In this document: positions 26,438 to 35,343 of the stretch, piece by piece
Numbering within the stretch: position 1 is the first letter of the stretch
How the letters are laid out: the number at the start of each line of letters is the position of its first letter
Assembly (NCBI RefSeq): GCF_002013915.1
Contig: NZ_MBTF01000002.1
Span: 62,001 to 126,000 of the forward strand
Source: Mucilaginibacter pedocola
Lineage (GTDB): Bacteria > Bacteroidota > Bacteroidia > Sphingobacteriales > Sphingobacteriaceae
DNA length: 64,000 bases
Direction of reading: 5' to 3'
The notes under the pieces: generated by a model
The model's database searches: none
What the model was told of the DNA's origin: nothing
The model's input: the letters and a program-made list of their open reading frames with translations, nothing else
Translations under genes and position numbers: made by a program

Positions 26438-27223
26438 ATGGCTACAGAAAACAACAAGGCTACCAGCAGGCAACTCATACCGCAATTACTGTTTTGGGTA
26501 GTGATAACCCTGCTGTTTTTGTACGAGCGCCGCTACCTGATAGACAAAGCCGGGCTACCTAATTTTTTGGGATGTGTAACGGTTAGAGTAGGTTTATTAA
26601 TGGCATTGGCTTATCTTAATATGGCTTTTTTTGTGCCGAGATTTTTTGCAAAAGGCAAGTATTTGCTATTTGCTTTATTGCTGATAAGTTCCATTGTGGT
26701 GTACGTTGCGCTGCAGGGGGCTTATGATATGTATCTTTTCGGCTTTGTGATAGGGGATATGCGGCACCGCGGTTTTTGGTATAACATTCCTTATAACATG
26801 ATCAGCTCGGGATGGTACGTGGTGGTAACGGTTTGCTTTAAAATAGCGCTCGACCGATTTAACCGAAAGGATGAGCCTCTACCGTCGGCAGAAGAAGCCC
26901 CAAACATAGCGCCGGAAGCCCCGGAGTTTATCTATTTTAAAACCGGGACCAAAACCGTTAAGCTTAGGATAGCCGATATTACTTATGTGCAGGCGTTAAA
27001 AGATTATTCGATTGTATATACACCAACAGATAAGGTAATAACTAAAGGCACGCTGAAATACATTGAAAGCATATTGCCTGCGGGTGAATTTCTGCGCATA
27101 CACAAATCGTACATCATCGCCAAAAATAAGATTGTAGCCGTTGAGCGCACCCGCGTTTTATTAAGCGCACAAATAGCTGTGCCCGTTGGCAGGAATTACC
27201 AGGATAGGTTGGAGGGGTTTTAA
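26438..27223 (+). CDS. Membrane-anchored LytTR transcriptional regulator without receiver
   Basis: The protein has 261 residues. The first 150 residues hold four hydrophobic segments (LLFWVVITLLFLYERRYLID, VGLLMALAYLNMAFFVP, YLLFALLLISSIVVYVAL, WYVVVTVCFKIALDRF), similar in layout to the sensor half of LytS-type kinases. After a Pro/Glu-rich linker (about 150-163) comes a LytTR DNA-binding domain (YFKTGTKTVKLRIADITYVQALKDYSIVY ... FLRIHKSYIIAKNKIVAVER). There is no receiver and no kinase domain, so it is likely a one-component regulator that binds DNA from the membrane. Its stop codon directly abuts the stop of the convergent TonB-like gene, and a relic of its 3' end occurs at 27989-28045. 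Confidence 0.85.
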   Translation: MATENNKATSRQLIPQLLFWVVITLLFLYERRYLIDKAGLPNFLGCVTVRVGLLMALAYLNMAFFVPRFFAKGKYLLFALLLISSIVVYVALQGAYDMYLFGFVIGDMRHRGFWYNIPYNMISSGWYVVVTVCFKIALDRFNRKDEPLPSAEEAPNIAPEAPEFIYFKTGTKTVKLRIADITYVQALKDYSIVYTPTDKVITKGTLKYIESILPAGEFLRIHKSYIIAKNKIVAVERTRVLLSAQIAVPVGRNYQDRLEGF

Positions 27224-27967
27224 TCAATACCCACCTAAAGCGAATGTTACCGGCACATCATATTCTATGGCTACGGGTTTACCATGGGCTATGGCCGGCA
27301 GCCATTGTCCGTTTGCTGCTTTTACAGCAACCATCGCTGCTTCGTCCAAACCAAAGCCAAGGCCCTTTGTTACCTTATATTTAGAAACGCTTCCATCAGC
27401 ACCAATATTGAATGTAATAATTACGGTGCCTGTTTTATAAGCCTCTCGGGCTTGTTGCGGATAGGTTACAGTTCTTGAGGTTATTGCTTTAAATAACACC
27501 TCTCCATCAAGGTAGATCGGTGGCCGGTCCAATCGAGAAAATGCTGTTCCTTCTTTTCCTACAACCCGGTATAAAAGTGTACTATCAGTAGCCAATGGTG
27601 CCAATGTCCGTAGTTCCTGTTTATCGTAGTCGTATTTTATCAAAAGCCGCCCGTCATTGTCGAAGGCACACCATTCACCTGTTCTTGCGCCGGCTTTATA
27701 ATTTCCTTCCAGTAATACTTTACCTGCATAACTGTATTCATGCCACACACTGTCTTTCAGGTTGTTTTTGTAAAACCCGTCGGATTGTAAAAGGGAGGAA
27801 TATTTGCCAAAGGCCTTATACTCGCCTTGCCTAATTTCATTGTTGCTATTTAAAACGTAATATTTTTCTTTAAGTCTTCTGGCATTATCTTCAACTACAT
27901 GTTCGCTGGTTTGTGCAGCGGCGAAAAAAGGCAGTAAGCACAACAATATAAATAGGTTAGGTTTCAT
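27224..27967 (-). CDS. TonB C-terminal domain protein with YwqK-like repeats (copy 1)
   Basis: The 247-residue exported protein starts MKPNLFILLCLLPFFAAAQ. Residues about 60-120 contain MORN/YwqK-like repeats (GFYKNNLKDSVWHEYSYAGKVLLEGNYKAGARTGEW split over two repeats), and the C-terminus is a TonB_C domain (TYPQQAREAYKTGTVIITFN ... LDEAAMVAVK). Unlike classic TonB it has a cleavable signal and no proline-rich spacer, so a direct role in energising receptors is doubtful. It is a paralogue of 28064-28855 and its stop abuts the LytTR stop. Confidence 0.82.
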   Translation of the reverse strand: MKPNLFILLCLLPFFAAAQTSEHVVEDNARRLKEKYYVLNSNNEIRQGEYKAFGKYSSLLQSDGFYKNNLKDSVWHEYSYAGKVLLEGNYKAGARTGEWCAFDNDGRLLIKYDYDKQELRTLAPLATDSTLLYRVVGKEGTAFSRLDRPPIYLDGEVLFKAITSRTVTYPQQAREAYKTGTVIITFNIGADGSVSKYKVTKGLGFGLDEAAMVAVKAANGQWLPAIAHGKPVAIEYDVPVTFALGGY

Positions 27968-27988
27968 AGCTTAAATATAAAAATTATA

Positions 27989-28045
27989 GAACAAATAGCT
28001 GTGCCCGTTGGTTGGAATTACCAGGTTAGGCTTGACGGGTTTTGA
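27989..28045 (+). pseudogene. Relic of the LytTR gene 3' end
   Basis: Positions 27989-28045 read in frame as EQIAVPVGWNYQVRLDGF-stop. The end of the intact LytTR gene (27169-27223) reads QIAVPVGRNYQDRLEGF-stop. About 45 of 53 bases match, and the reading frame and stop are kept. No other part of the gene is present. The fragment sits between the two TonB-like paralogues exactly where the parental stop-to-stop junction lies in the first copy, as a tandem duplication would predict. Confidence 0.8.
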
Positions 28046-28063
28046 AGATCTCCCGGCTTAGTG

Positions 28064-28855
28064 TTATCTGCGGTATCTTTCGGAAACGCCCCCGATAACA
28101 ATCACCTGGTCGGGCCTATATTTCTTACCACGCGGTTCGTCCAATGCAAAAACCACCGGTATTTCCACCATGGTGGCTGCAGGCTTGCCATTTACCATTC
28201 CGGGGATCCACATGTCGGATAAATTTCCGAAAACACGGAGCGTCTCTTTTTCCGTCATTGCATCTAATGTTTTTGCGACTACGTAATCTGTGACATTCCC
28301 CTTTTCGTCGATCATCACATTTATAATTATCTCGCCCTGTTTATTATTTTCTCTTGAAGTGGCGGGATAACGGATCTGCTTTTTTAAAAAATTAACCAAC
28401 GCTTGCATCCCATTCACATAAATAGGTTTGCGTTCAACAATCAGCGTAGGGTCGGTAGTTGCCGTAACCTTAAATAGGGTATCAGTAACCGTTGGGAAAA
28501 ACACCAGCAGTTTATTGTTTGCGAAATCATACTTAAGCCGTTCCATCCCCCTGGCAAAACCCGTCCATGTGCCAACTTTTTCGTCATCTTTATAAAAAGC
28601 CTCAAGCGTAACAGCCGATCCTGAATAATACCGCCAAACACTGTCTTTTTTATTCTTACGAAAATATCCCTCTATCTCGGGAGTTGGATTGAGGTCGCGT
28701 GAAAACCTTGTATACTTTCCTTGCAGCGTAGCGCTGTCCGATTTTAAAACATGATATACTTCGTTTGTCGCGGTCCGGTCGTCTATAGCAATCGTTTCTT
28801 GCGCATAGGCTTTCCCTATTAAAAGTAAGCCGATTATGAATAGTTTAGGTTTCAT
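28064..28855 (-). CDS. TonB C-terminal domain protein with YwqK-like repeats (copy 2)
   Basis: The protein has 263 residues from the ATG at 28855 (MKPKLFIIGLLLIGKAYAQ, signal peptide). It shares with copy 1 the order signal peptide, YwqK-like region (GYFRKNKKDSVWRYYSGSAVTLEAFYK), KPIYVNG segment, then TonB_C (IRYPATSRENNKQGEIIINVMID). The two are clearly paralogues but well diverged. A short C-terminal tail (GKKYRPDQVIVIGGVSERYRR) is extra relative to copy 1. A start further upstream would put a hydrophobic leader before the signal peptide, so 28855 is preferred. Confidence 0.8.
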   Translation of the reverse strand: MKPKLFIIGLLLIGKAYAQETIAIDDRTATNEVYHVLKSDSATLQGKYTRFSRDLNPTPEIEGYFRKNKKDSVWRYYSGSAVTLEAFYKDDEKVGTWTGFARGMERLKYDFANNKLLVFFPTVTDTLFKVTATTDPTLIVERKPIYVNGMQALVNFLKKQIRYPATSRENNKQGEIIINVMIDEKGNVTDYVVAKTLDAMTEKETLRVFGNLSDMWIPGMVNGKPAATMVEIPVVFALDEPRGKKYRPDQVIVIGGVSERYRR

Positions 28856-28871
28856 CCTGTGAATATACCAA

Positions 28872-28906
28872 ATCAAACAAAAAAGCCCCAACATTTCTGC
28901 TGAGGC
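28872..28906 (-). terminator. Terminator after ffh
   Basis: On the minus strand AAGCCTCA pairs with TGGGGCTT (one G-T wobble) around a loop, followed by six Ts. It lies about 50 bp past the ffh stop, just ahead of the TonB-like gene. Confidence 0.75.
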
Positions 28907-28920
28907 TTATAATTTTATAT

Positions 28921-28949
28921 TCCCCCTTCAGGGGGTTAGGGGGCTTCCT
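28921..28949 (-). repeat. CCCCCTAACCCCCTGAAGGGGG repeat at the ffh 3' end
   Basis: On the minus strand the sequence reads GAAGCCCCCTAACCCCCT followed by GAAGGGGGA. A near-identical copy lies at 44370-44395 after rmuC. The C-tract and G-tract can pair as a short hairpin. I recognise this as a common small repeat near gene ends in Bacteroidota. Confidence 0.75.
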
Positions 28950-28951
28950 TT

Positions 28952-30280
28952 CTACATTTTCGGCATCCTGCGCATCATGCTGGCCATGGCGGCAGGGTTA
29001 CTCATTTGTTTCATCACCTTTTTCATATCGTCGAACTGCTTCATCAGGCGGTTCACTTCTTCTATCTTCGAGCCCGAACCTTTGGCTATACGGTTGCGGC
29101 GGCTTTGGTTAATAATTTCAGGGTTTTCTTTTTCTTTCGGCGTCATGGATTGTATGATGGCTTCGATGCCTTTAAAAGCATCATCGCTCACTTCCACGTC
29201 CTTCATCATTTTACCAACGCCGGGTATCATGCCCATCAGATCTTTCATGTTACCCATTTTTTTGATCTGCTGTATCTGGCTGTAAAAGTCGTTAAAGTCG
29301 AACTTGTTCTTCCTTATCTTCTTCTGTAACTCGGCAGCTTCTTTCTCATCGAATTGTTGTTGCGCACGCTCTACTAACGATACCACGTCGCCCATGCCCA
29401 AAATACGCGAGGCCATACGATCGGGGTGGAAAACGTCCAACGCTTCCATCTTCTCGCCGGTACCAATGAATTTGATAGGCTTATTAACAACCGATTTGAT
29501 AGACAACGCTGCGCCACCTCGTGTATCACCATCCAATTTAGTTAATACCACACCGGTAAAGTCAAGGCGTTCATTAAACACCTTAGCAGTATTCACCGCA
29601 TCCTGACCGGTCATCGAATCGACAACGAACAATATCTCGTGTGGCTTGGTGGCGGCTTTTACCTTCTCTATCTCCACCATCATCGCTTCGTCGATAGCTA
29701 AGCGGCCGGCGGTATCAATAATTACTACATTGTTGCCATTAGCTTTAGCCTGGGCAATACCTTCCAATGCAATAGCCACCGGGTCTTTCGATTCGAGGTT
29801 AGCATAAACCGGTACACCAATCTGCTGGCCTAATACCTGCAACTGGTCTATCGCCGCAGGGCGGTAAATATCATCGGCAACCAAAAGAGGCTTTTTGTTG
29901 CGCTGTGTTTTAAGGTAGTTGGCCAGCTTACCGGTAAATGTGGTTTTACCCGCACCGTTCAAACCGGCTATCAGGATGATGGTAGGCTGTGCTTTTAACT
30001 CGATGTCGGCAGTGGTGCCGCCCATCAGCTCGGTCAGCTCATCGTTCATGAGCTTGGTAAGCAACTGACCCGGCGAAATTGATGTTAATACATTGGCACC
30101 AATAGCTTTTTGCCTAACATCGTCAGTAAATGCTTTTGCAGTTTTATAGTTAACGTCGGCATCCAACAGGGCCTTACGTATCTCTTTCATGGTTTCGGCC
30201 ACGTTTATCTCCGTGATCGAGCCCTGTCCCTTCAGTACTTTGAACGCCCTGTCGAGCTTATCCGATAAATTTTCAAACAT
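28952..30280 (-). CDS. ffh: Signal recognition particle protein Ffh
   Basis: Ffh is the GTPase of the signal recognition particle. It binds signal sequences of membrane and exported proteins at the ribosome and hands them to FtsY. The 442-residue product has the N domain (MFENLSDKLDRAFKVLKGQGSITE), the G domain with GLNGAGKTTFTGKLA (G1), DIYRPAAIDQL, DTAGRLAIDEAM (G3) and TKLDGDTRGGAAL, and the methionine-rich M domain at the C-terminus (MKQFDDMKKVMKQM, MASMMRRMPKM). It is full length and complete. A terminator lies downstream. Confidence 0.97.
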   Translation of the reverse strand: MFENLSDKLDRAFKVLKGQGSITEINVAETMKEIRKALLDADVNYKTAKAFTDDVRQKAIGANVLTSISPGQLLTKLMNDELTELMGGTTADIELKAQPTIILIAGLNGAGKTTFTGKLANYLKTQRNKKPLLVADDIYRPAAIDQLQVLGQQIGVPVYANLESKDPVAIALEGIAQAKANGNNVVIIDTAGRLAIDEAMMVEIEKVKAATKPHEILFVVDSMTGQDAVNTAKVFNERLDFTGVVLTKLDGDTRGGAALSIKSVVNKPIKFIGTGEKMEALDVFHPDRMASRILGMGDVVSLVERAQQQFDEKEAAELQKKIRKNKFDFNDFYSQIQQIKKMGNMKDLMGMIPGVGKMMKDVEVSDDAFKGIEAIIQSMTPKEKENPEIINQSRRNRIAKGSGSKIEEVNRLMKQFDDMKKVMKQMSNPAAMASMMRRMPKM

Positions 30281-30349
30281 TACGTATTCCTAATTTTTGA
30301 GGATACAAAGGTATGATTTTGAAGCAGAAACCTGTGCAGGTAAAATAAA

Positions 30350-31519
30350 TCAATTGCCATGCACCAATTTGCCAACCTCGGTATTAAAATTGCCTTTGCT
30401 TATACCGGTGAGTTTTTCCAGCGCTTTAAAGTAATTGGCATCGCCGGGTTCTCTTTTGCCACAGGCTAATAACTCCATCACCGCGCCAAAGCCCTTTTCT
30501 TTTTCCAGCTTTTGCACAATAAGCGCGTTTATCATGTATGATATTTTCAGGATCTTCCCACCATCGTTCTGATAGTTTTTGCCATCAAGGTAAAGCTGCA
30601 GCCAATCGGCATTTGGGTTCTCATTTACATAGGCATTAAACAAAGCCGATACCTCCGCCCAGTTTTTACCCCAGCTGCCGCCGTATAAGTATGCGCAGCC
30701 CTCATCAACTGGTCGATTGATCACCTCGCTGCTCATTACAGTGCGCAACCTGTCGTGAAACAGGTCATGTGGGTCGAACCTGTGCTGCCCGGAGCTCCAT
30801 CCATTTACTATGAGGCTTTGCTCGTCGCTGTTAGCCGTGAGGTTATTATTCACAACCCCGGCGTAATCAGCCTTATAATCTACACCCAGCAAATGTTGTG
30901 CTTCTAAAAAGCTATCGCAGTAATATTGTAAAATAGGCTTATTTGCGTTTAGCCTCCCGTCTATCAGCGCCACATTTTGTTGAAATGCTTTTGCATCGGC
31001 AACATCCAACTCATCTTTAAATTTAAAGGTGATATTTCCCTGCTTCTTCGTTCGCCAACCTTTAGTGTTTTGTTTCAACGGCGAGTAAAAGTAGAATACC
31101 CCATCCACTTTCTTTGCCAACAGGCTAAAGGTCGCTTTCAGCAGGGGCGAGCCATCTGCTACGCCTATATAGCTTAGTTGCACCGCATAAACACCCGCAT
31201 CCTGCTTAACCAGGTTTATCAAATAAGGCTTGTAAAATGCCGCATCCTTGGTGGCGTCATTTTGTTCAATGCCCATCATCTCATCCAGCAGGGCACTCGT
31301 CTCTAAAAACTCGTCTTTCAATATCGCTGTATTACTCTTAATTGGCTTGTCCTTCTGAGCCAAAAAGCCGTTCAGCGCAGTGATCAAATTATTGATAACC
31401 GAGTCTTGCGGTAGTTTAATATTCCCCGGGATAATAACGGAGCGGTTTTGTGCCCGGGTTACCGAAATAAAAAAGAATAAACACAGGAACGCGATAATGG
31501 CAGGTTGTTTAAGTTTCAT
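30350..31519 (-). CDS. Exported hypothetical protein with HDLFH motif
   Basis: The protein has 389 residues from the ATG at 31519 (MKLKQPAIIAFLCLFFFISVTRA, signal peptide). I do not recognise the family. The second half contains FDPHDLFHDRLRTVM, a HxxxH arrangement within a helix, followed by DEGCAYLYGGSWGKNW and later long helices (AEVSALFNAYV), reminiscent of peptidase MA-like gluzincins in which the motif is degenerate. The expected HEXXH Glu is replaced by Leu-Phe between the two His, so catalysis is doubtful. The location should be periplasmic. An upstream in-frame start would precede the signal peptide and is not used. Confidence 0.6.
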   Translation of the reverse strand: MKLKQPAIIAFLCLFFFISVTRAQNRSVIIPGNIKLPQDSVINNLITALNGFLAQKDKPIKSNTAILKDEFLETSALLDEMMGIEQNDATKDAAFYKPYLINLVKQDAGVYAVQLSYIGVADGSPLLKATFSLLAKKVDGVFYFYSPLKQNTKGWRTKKQGNITFKFKDELDVADAKAFQQNVALIDGRLNANKPILQYYCDSFLEAQHLLGVDYKADYAGVVNNNLTANSDEQSLIVNGWSSGQHRFDPHDLFHDRLRTVMSSEVINRPVDEGCAYLYGGSWGKNWAEVSALFNAYVNENPNADWLQLYLDGKNYQNDGGKILKISYMINALIVQKLEKEKGFGAVMELLACGKREPGDANYFKALEKLTGISKGNFNTEVGKLVHGN

Positions 31520-31714
31520 GGTTATGAAAATAGGCTGCGGCAAAATACTCCATTTTCTGCAAACGCCGCCGGCTTTTATCTGATAGCCGGAGATATTTTA
31601 TCCCCCGATAGTATGCATGCTACCAAACATTTAACACTCGTTAACCAACATTTAACAACTCAAGGTGTAACGTTTTGCAAACTTCGCACATCTTATAGCT
31701 AATCACAGCCCTAA

Positions 31715-34165
31715 ATGAAGCCCTTTTTACTTGCAATTTTACTTGCCGCAACAAGCCTTACTGCCTTTGCACAAAAGGAGAAAAAGAAACTTGTTGCTGT
31801 AAAAACCCAAACGCCACCCAAAATGGACGGCTTGCTCGACGATGCCGCCTGGCAAAACGTACCCTTCGCTACTGATTTTGTGGAACTGCAGCCCAACGCG
31901 GGCGTGCACGAAAAACCCGAAGAGCGTACCGAAGTAAAAATAGTTTACGATAACAATGCTATTTACATTGGCGCCCGCATGTACGAAACCAGCGGCGACA
32001 AAGTAGCCAAAGAAATTGCCACACGCGATAACGTGGGCAATGCCGATTTTATAGGAGTAATATTTGATACCTACCAGGATGGCATAAACGGTACCGGCTT
32101 TTTTGTAACATCGGCCAATAGCCAGTTCGATGCTAAATATACCCCGCCCGATGCCAACGGCAATACCGAAGACCCTAACTGGAATTCGGTTTGGACCAGC
32201 AAGGTAGTTGTTGACGGCCATGGCTGGAGCGCCGAGATGCGTATCCCGTATTCGGCTTTGCGTTTTGCCAAAAAAGATGTGCAAACCTGGGGCATGAACC
32301 TCATACGCAAACGCCAGCGCATACAGCAACAATTATTTTGGAACGAGATAGACCCCAAAATGAGCGGCTTTATAAACCAGGAAGGTATTTTAACCGGGTT
32401 AGAGAAGCTCGACCCGCCGGTGCGCTTATCCTTTTACCCTTACTTTTCTACCTATGTTAACCACTACCCTTACAATACTGCGGGGGTACCAAACACAAAA
32501 GCATCGGTAAATGGCGGTATGGATGTAAAATACGGCATAAACGACGCTTTTACATTAGACCTAACGCTGATACCCGATTTTGGGCAGGTACAGTCGGATA
32601 ACAAGGTGCTTAACCTAACGCCCTTTGAAGTAAAGTATAACGAGAACCGTCCATTTTTTACGGAAGGCACCGAGTTGTTCAATAAGGGCAACCTGTTTTA
32701 CTCCCGCAGGGTGGGTGGAGCTCCTTTACGTTATGATGCAGCTTACGCCAATCTCGCCCCGGGCGAAGAGGTGATTAGCAACCCCACCGAAACAAAACTG
32801 CTCAACGCTATTAAAGTATCGGGTCGTACATCTAAAGGGCTCGGGATCGGTGTTTTTAATGCCATCACCAACACTGCGTATGCTACTATAGAGGACCAAC
32901 AGGGCAACCGCAGGCAGGTACAAACGAGCCCGCTTACCAACTACAACATTTTGGTGTTCGACCAAAATCTGAAAAACAACTCCGCCATTACGATTATTAA
33001 CACCAACGTAAACCGCTTTGATAAAGACTATTCTGCTGATGTAGGCGGTTTTGTTTATAACCTGAATAATAAAAAGAATACTTATAAGCTGCGCGGCTTC
33101 GCCATGATGAGCAATATTTATGGCGGCGGCATGAAAACAAACACAGGCTACAGCTACGAAGTTATTGGCGGTAAATCCTCCGGTAATTTTACCTGGGATA
33201 TTGGGCAGGATATGGTCGACAGCCATTACGAAGGTAAAGACCTTGGTTTTTACAATAACAACAACTACCTGGAGCATAATCTTAATATGCAATACACCAA
33301 CTATAAGCCTAAAAAGTTGTTCACGCAATACGGTGTATGGACCAATACTTATTATTCCCGCCGGGTTAACGAATCAAACTATCAAAACTTCAATCAAAAC
33401 TTCGGAGGATTCGGCACATTCAAAAATTTGTGGCAGGCTAATATCAACGGCCATTACAGGTTTGAAGGAAACGACTTTTACGAGGCCCGTAATGGCGAAC
33501 GGTACCGTTCGCCACGCAACTTTATGCTCAACTGGAATTTGAGCACCAACCGCTCTAAAATGGTATCGGGTGGTTTTTGGTACTCCGATACCTGGGTATG
33601 GAATGGGTATAGCGGCCATGGTAACGACCTGGAAACCTACCTCAACCTGCGCCTGAGCAATAAGTTTTCTATTAACGAGGATATCACTTTCAGCCCCCGC
33701 ATCAACTACCTGGGCTTCTCTACTTTTGATGATGCTAATAAACCCGTTTTTGCCTTAAGAAATGTGCATACTGTTGAAAACATCTTCAACCTCAAATACA
33801 CCTTTAGCGGCATAATGGGGCTGAACTTGCGGTTGAGGCATTATTGGAGCAAAGTAAATAATAAGGAGTTTTTTAGCCTTGGTAAAGACGGATACGTGGC
33901 GCCCCTTACTTCCAACAACTTTGACCACAACGACCGCAACGTAAATATCTGGAATGTAGACATGGTTTACGTTTGGCAATTTACACCGGGCAGCGAGCTA
34001 AGTATTGCCTGGAAAAACTCCGCTGTAAATACCGACTTGCCTACAGACAGGGGTTACCTAAACAATCTGCATGAAACTTTCAATTTGCCGCAGAACAATA
34101 ACTTCTCGTTGAAAGTGCTATACTATATCGATTTTCAATCGTTAAGGAAACATAGCAAAAGCTAA
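31715..34165 (+). CDS. DUF5916 outer-membrane-associated protein with CBM9-like domain
   Basis: The protein has 816 residues and a signal peptide (MKPFLLAILLAATSLTAFA). Residues about 28-200 are a carbohydrate-binding family 9-like domain (PKMDGLLDDAAWQNVPFATDF ... WSAEMRIPYSALRF), and the rest matches DUF5916, predicted to form beta-strand-rich outer-membrane structure (NENRPFFTEGTELFNKGNLFYSRRVG is characteristic). The C-terminal half has the alternating aromatic pattern of a barrel and ends in KHSKS. The function of this widespread Bacteroidota family is unknown. It is followed by a strong bidirectional terminator. Confidence 0.88.
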   Translation: MKPFLLAILLAATSLTAFAQKEKKKLVAVKTQTPPKMDGLLDDAAWQNVPFATDFVELQPNAGVHEKPEERTEVKIVYDNNAIYIGARMYETSGDKVAKEIATRDNVGNADFIGVIFDTYQDGINGTGFFVTSANSQFDAKYTPPDANGNTEDPNWNSVWTSKVVVDGHGWSAEMRIPYSALRFAKKDVQTWGMNLIRKRQRIQQQLFWNEIDPKMSGFINQEGILTGLEKLDPPVRLSFYPYFSTYVNHYPYNTAGVPNTKASVNGGMDVKYGINDAFTLDLTLIPDFGQVQSDNKVLNLTPFEVKYNENRPFFTEGTELFNKGNLFYSRRVGGAPLRYDAAYANLAPGEEVISNPTETKLLNAIKVSGRTSKGLGIGVFNAITNTAYATIEDQQGNRRQVQTSPLTNYNILVFDQNLKNNSAITIINTNVNRFDKDYSADVGGFVYNLNNKKNTYKLRGFAMMSNIYGGGMKTNTGYSYEVIGGKSSGNFTWDIGQDMVDSHYEGKDLGFYNNNNYLEHNLNMQYTNYKPKKLFTQYGVWTNTYYSRRVNESNYQNFNQNFGGFGTFKNLWQANINGHYRFEGNDFYEARNGERYRSPRNFMLNWNLSTNRSKMVSGGFWYSDTWVWNGYSGHGNDLETYLNLRLSNKFSINEDITFSPRINYLGFSTFDDANKPVFALRNVHTVENIFNLKYTFSGIMGLNLRLRHYWSKVNNKEFFSLGKDGYVAPLTSNNFDHNDRNVNIWNVDMVYVWQFTPGSELSIAWKNSAVNTDLPTDRGYLNNLHETFNLPQNNNFSLKVLYYIDFQSLRKHSKS

Positions 34166-34190
34166 ACATCTTACACTCTATATCTACCAA

Positions 34191-34228
34191 AAACAGAAAA
34201 CCCGGCCAAGCAGCCGGGTTTTCTGTTT
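34191..34228. terminator. Bidirectional terminator between DUF5916 and DUF3078 genes
   Basis: AAACAGAAAACCCGGC (34191-34206) and GCCGGGTTTTCTGTTT (34213-34228) form a perfect 16-bp stem with a 6-base loop between two convergent genes; T-rich on the plus strand, A-rich at the other end. Confidence 0.9.
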
Positions 34229-34251
34229 TAATATCTATGCAATTCTTAACA

Positions 34252-35280
34252 TCACGGAAATTTGTAAAGTACACCTAATGATAGACCTTCGGTGCCTTGT
34301 ATACCGTTTTGCCCGGTGTTTTTATCGAACAATAAGGTTCCGTTCACAGATACATTCACCAGGCGGTTAACTTTGGCCGCCAATAGTGCATCTACCCTAT
34401 GCCGTACTTTATCAAGTGGCTGCCCATAAGGAACGAACATATCATAACGTGCATTTAAGTGCATATTTTTGGCAATATCTTTATCAAATATGGCCACCAT
34501 CTGGAATGCGATATCGGTACGTATTGTTCTGCCATTTTTTACACCATAAGCCTCGTCGTCCACGCCTTTGCCGGCAAATATTTCCTGATCCAATACAAAT
34601 GTTTGTCGGGCGGTACCTGTACCCAATCGCAGATCGAAGAATTTATTGGGCTTGTACTCAAAACCGAGCGATTCGGTTACGTAACCCGGTGCCATAAAGT
34701 TAGATATCAGCACCGGGGGATTTACACCGGCAGCATCGTACTGGAAACCTTTATCAAACTGCGATTCGAAACTAAGCGAGCCGAAGAAGAACCAACTTTT
34801 AGACAATTGGGTAGCTACCTTATTATCAAAGAAGATACGGTCGTTGGTTTTACGCGCGCCTTGCCCTTTGTTTTTTGATTTACCGTAAAGCAAGTTCAAC
34901 TCTGATGTATAGCTGAACGGTGCTTTATTATACTCGTTGCGGAAAATAAGATTACCACCCAACGCAACCGCAGTTACACCCCCTGCTGCATAGTTACTAC
35001 TAAAGGCCGATTGGCTAAAGTTTAGCCCAAGGGTAATAAACTTGCGCCAGTAGCTTACCTTATAATCCAACATGGTTACGGGTATGTACTCAGGCTGTAT
35101 CTGCAGCGGTTTTAATGTCACCGTTATGGAGTTCTTTTTTGGCGATAGCCGGTACCTGTTGAGCAGGTTGGTATCAATTTTAACGGTATCCCGTTTTACC
35201 GTATCGGCTATTTGGGCATTGGCTGACAGAACGGCCGAGCAGCAAAGTGTGAGAACTAATCTTAAACCGGTTTTCAACAT
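34252..35280 (-). CDS. DUF3078 domain exported protein
   Basis: The protein has 342 residues from the ATG at 35280 (MLKTGLRLVLTLCCSAVLSANA, signal peptide). It fits DUF3078, a Bacteroidota family of predicted beta-barrel proteins: YWRKFITLGLNFSQSAFSSNYAAGG, NKAPFSYTSELNLLYGKSKN, KSWFFFGSLSFESQFDKGF are its typical strand and turn segments. It probably sits in the outer membrane. No function is known. It is convergent with the DUF5916 gene. Confidence 0.83.
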   Translation of the reverse strand: MLKTGLRLVLTLCCSAVLSANAQIADTVKRDTVKIDTNLLNRYRLSPKKNSITVTLKPLQIQPEYIPVTMLDYKVSYWRKFITLGLNFSQSAFSSNYAAGGVTAVALGGNLIFRNEYNKAPFSYTSELNLLYGKSKNKGQGARKTNDRIFFDNKVATQLSKSWFFFGSLSFESQFDKGFQYDAAGVNPPVLISNFMAPGYVTESLGFEYKPNKFFDLRLGTGTARQTFVLDQEIFAGKGVDDEAYGVKNGRTIRTDIAFQMVAIFDKDIAKNMHLNARYDMFVPYGQPLDKVRHRVDALLAAKVNRLVNVSVNGTLLFDKNTGQNGIQGTEGLSLGVLYKFP

Positions 35281-35343
35281 AACGCAAAGAAAATGCAAAA
35301 ATCTGTTATTTCAAGGCACAAAATGTAACTAATGTGCGTGGTT

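Noticed and set aside
27989..28045. The short segment as an independent small gene or regulatory site
   Set aside because: Its in-frame identity to the LytTR C-terminus, including the stop codon, fits a decayed duplicate better.
32726..33328. 200-residue minus-strand open frame within the DUF5916 gene
   Set aside because: It is fully antisense to a strong gene with signal peptide, and it lacks any motif.
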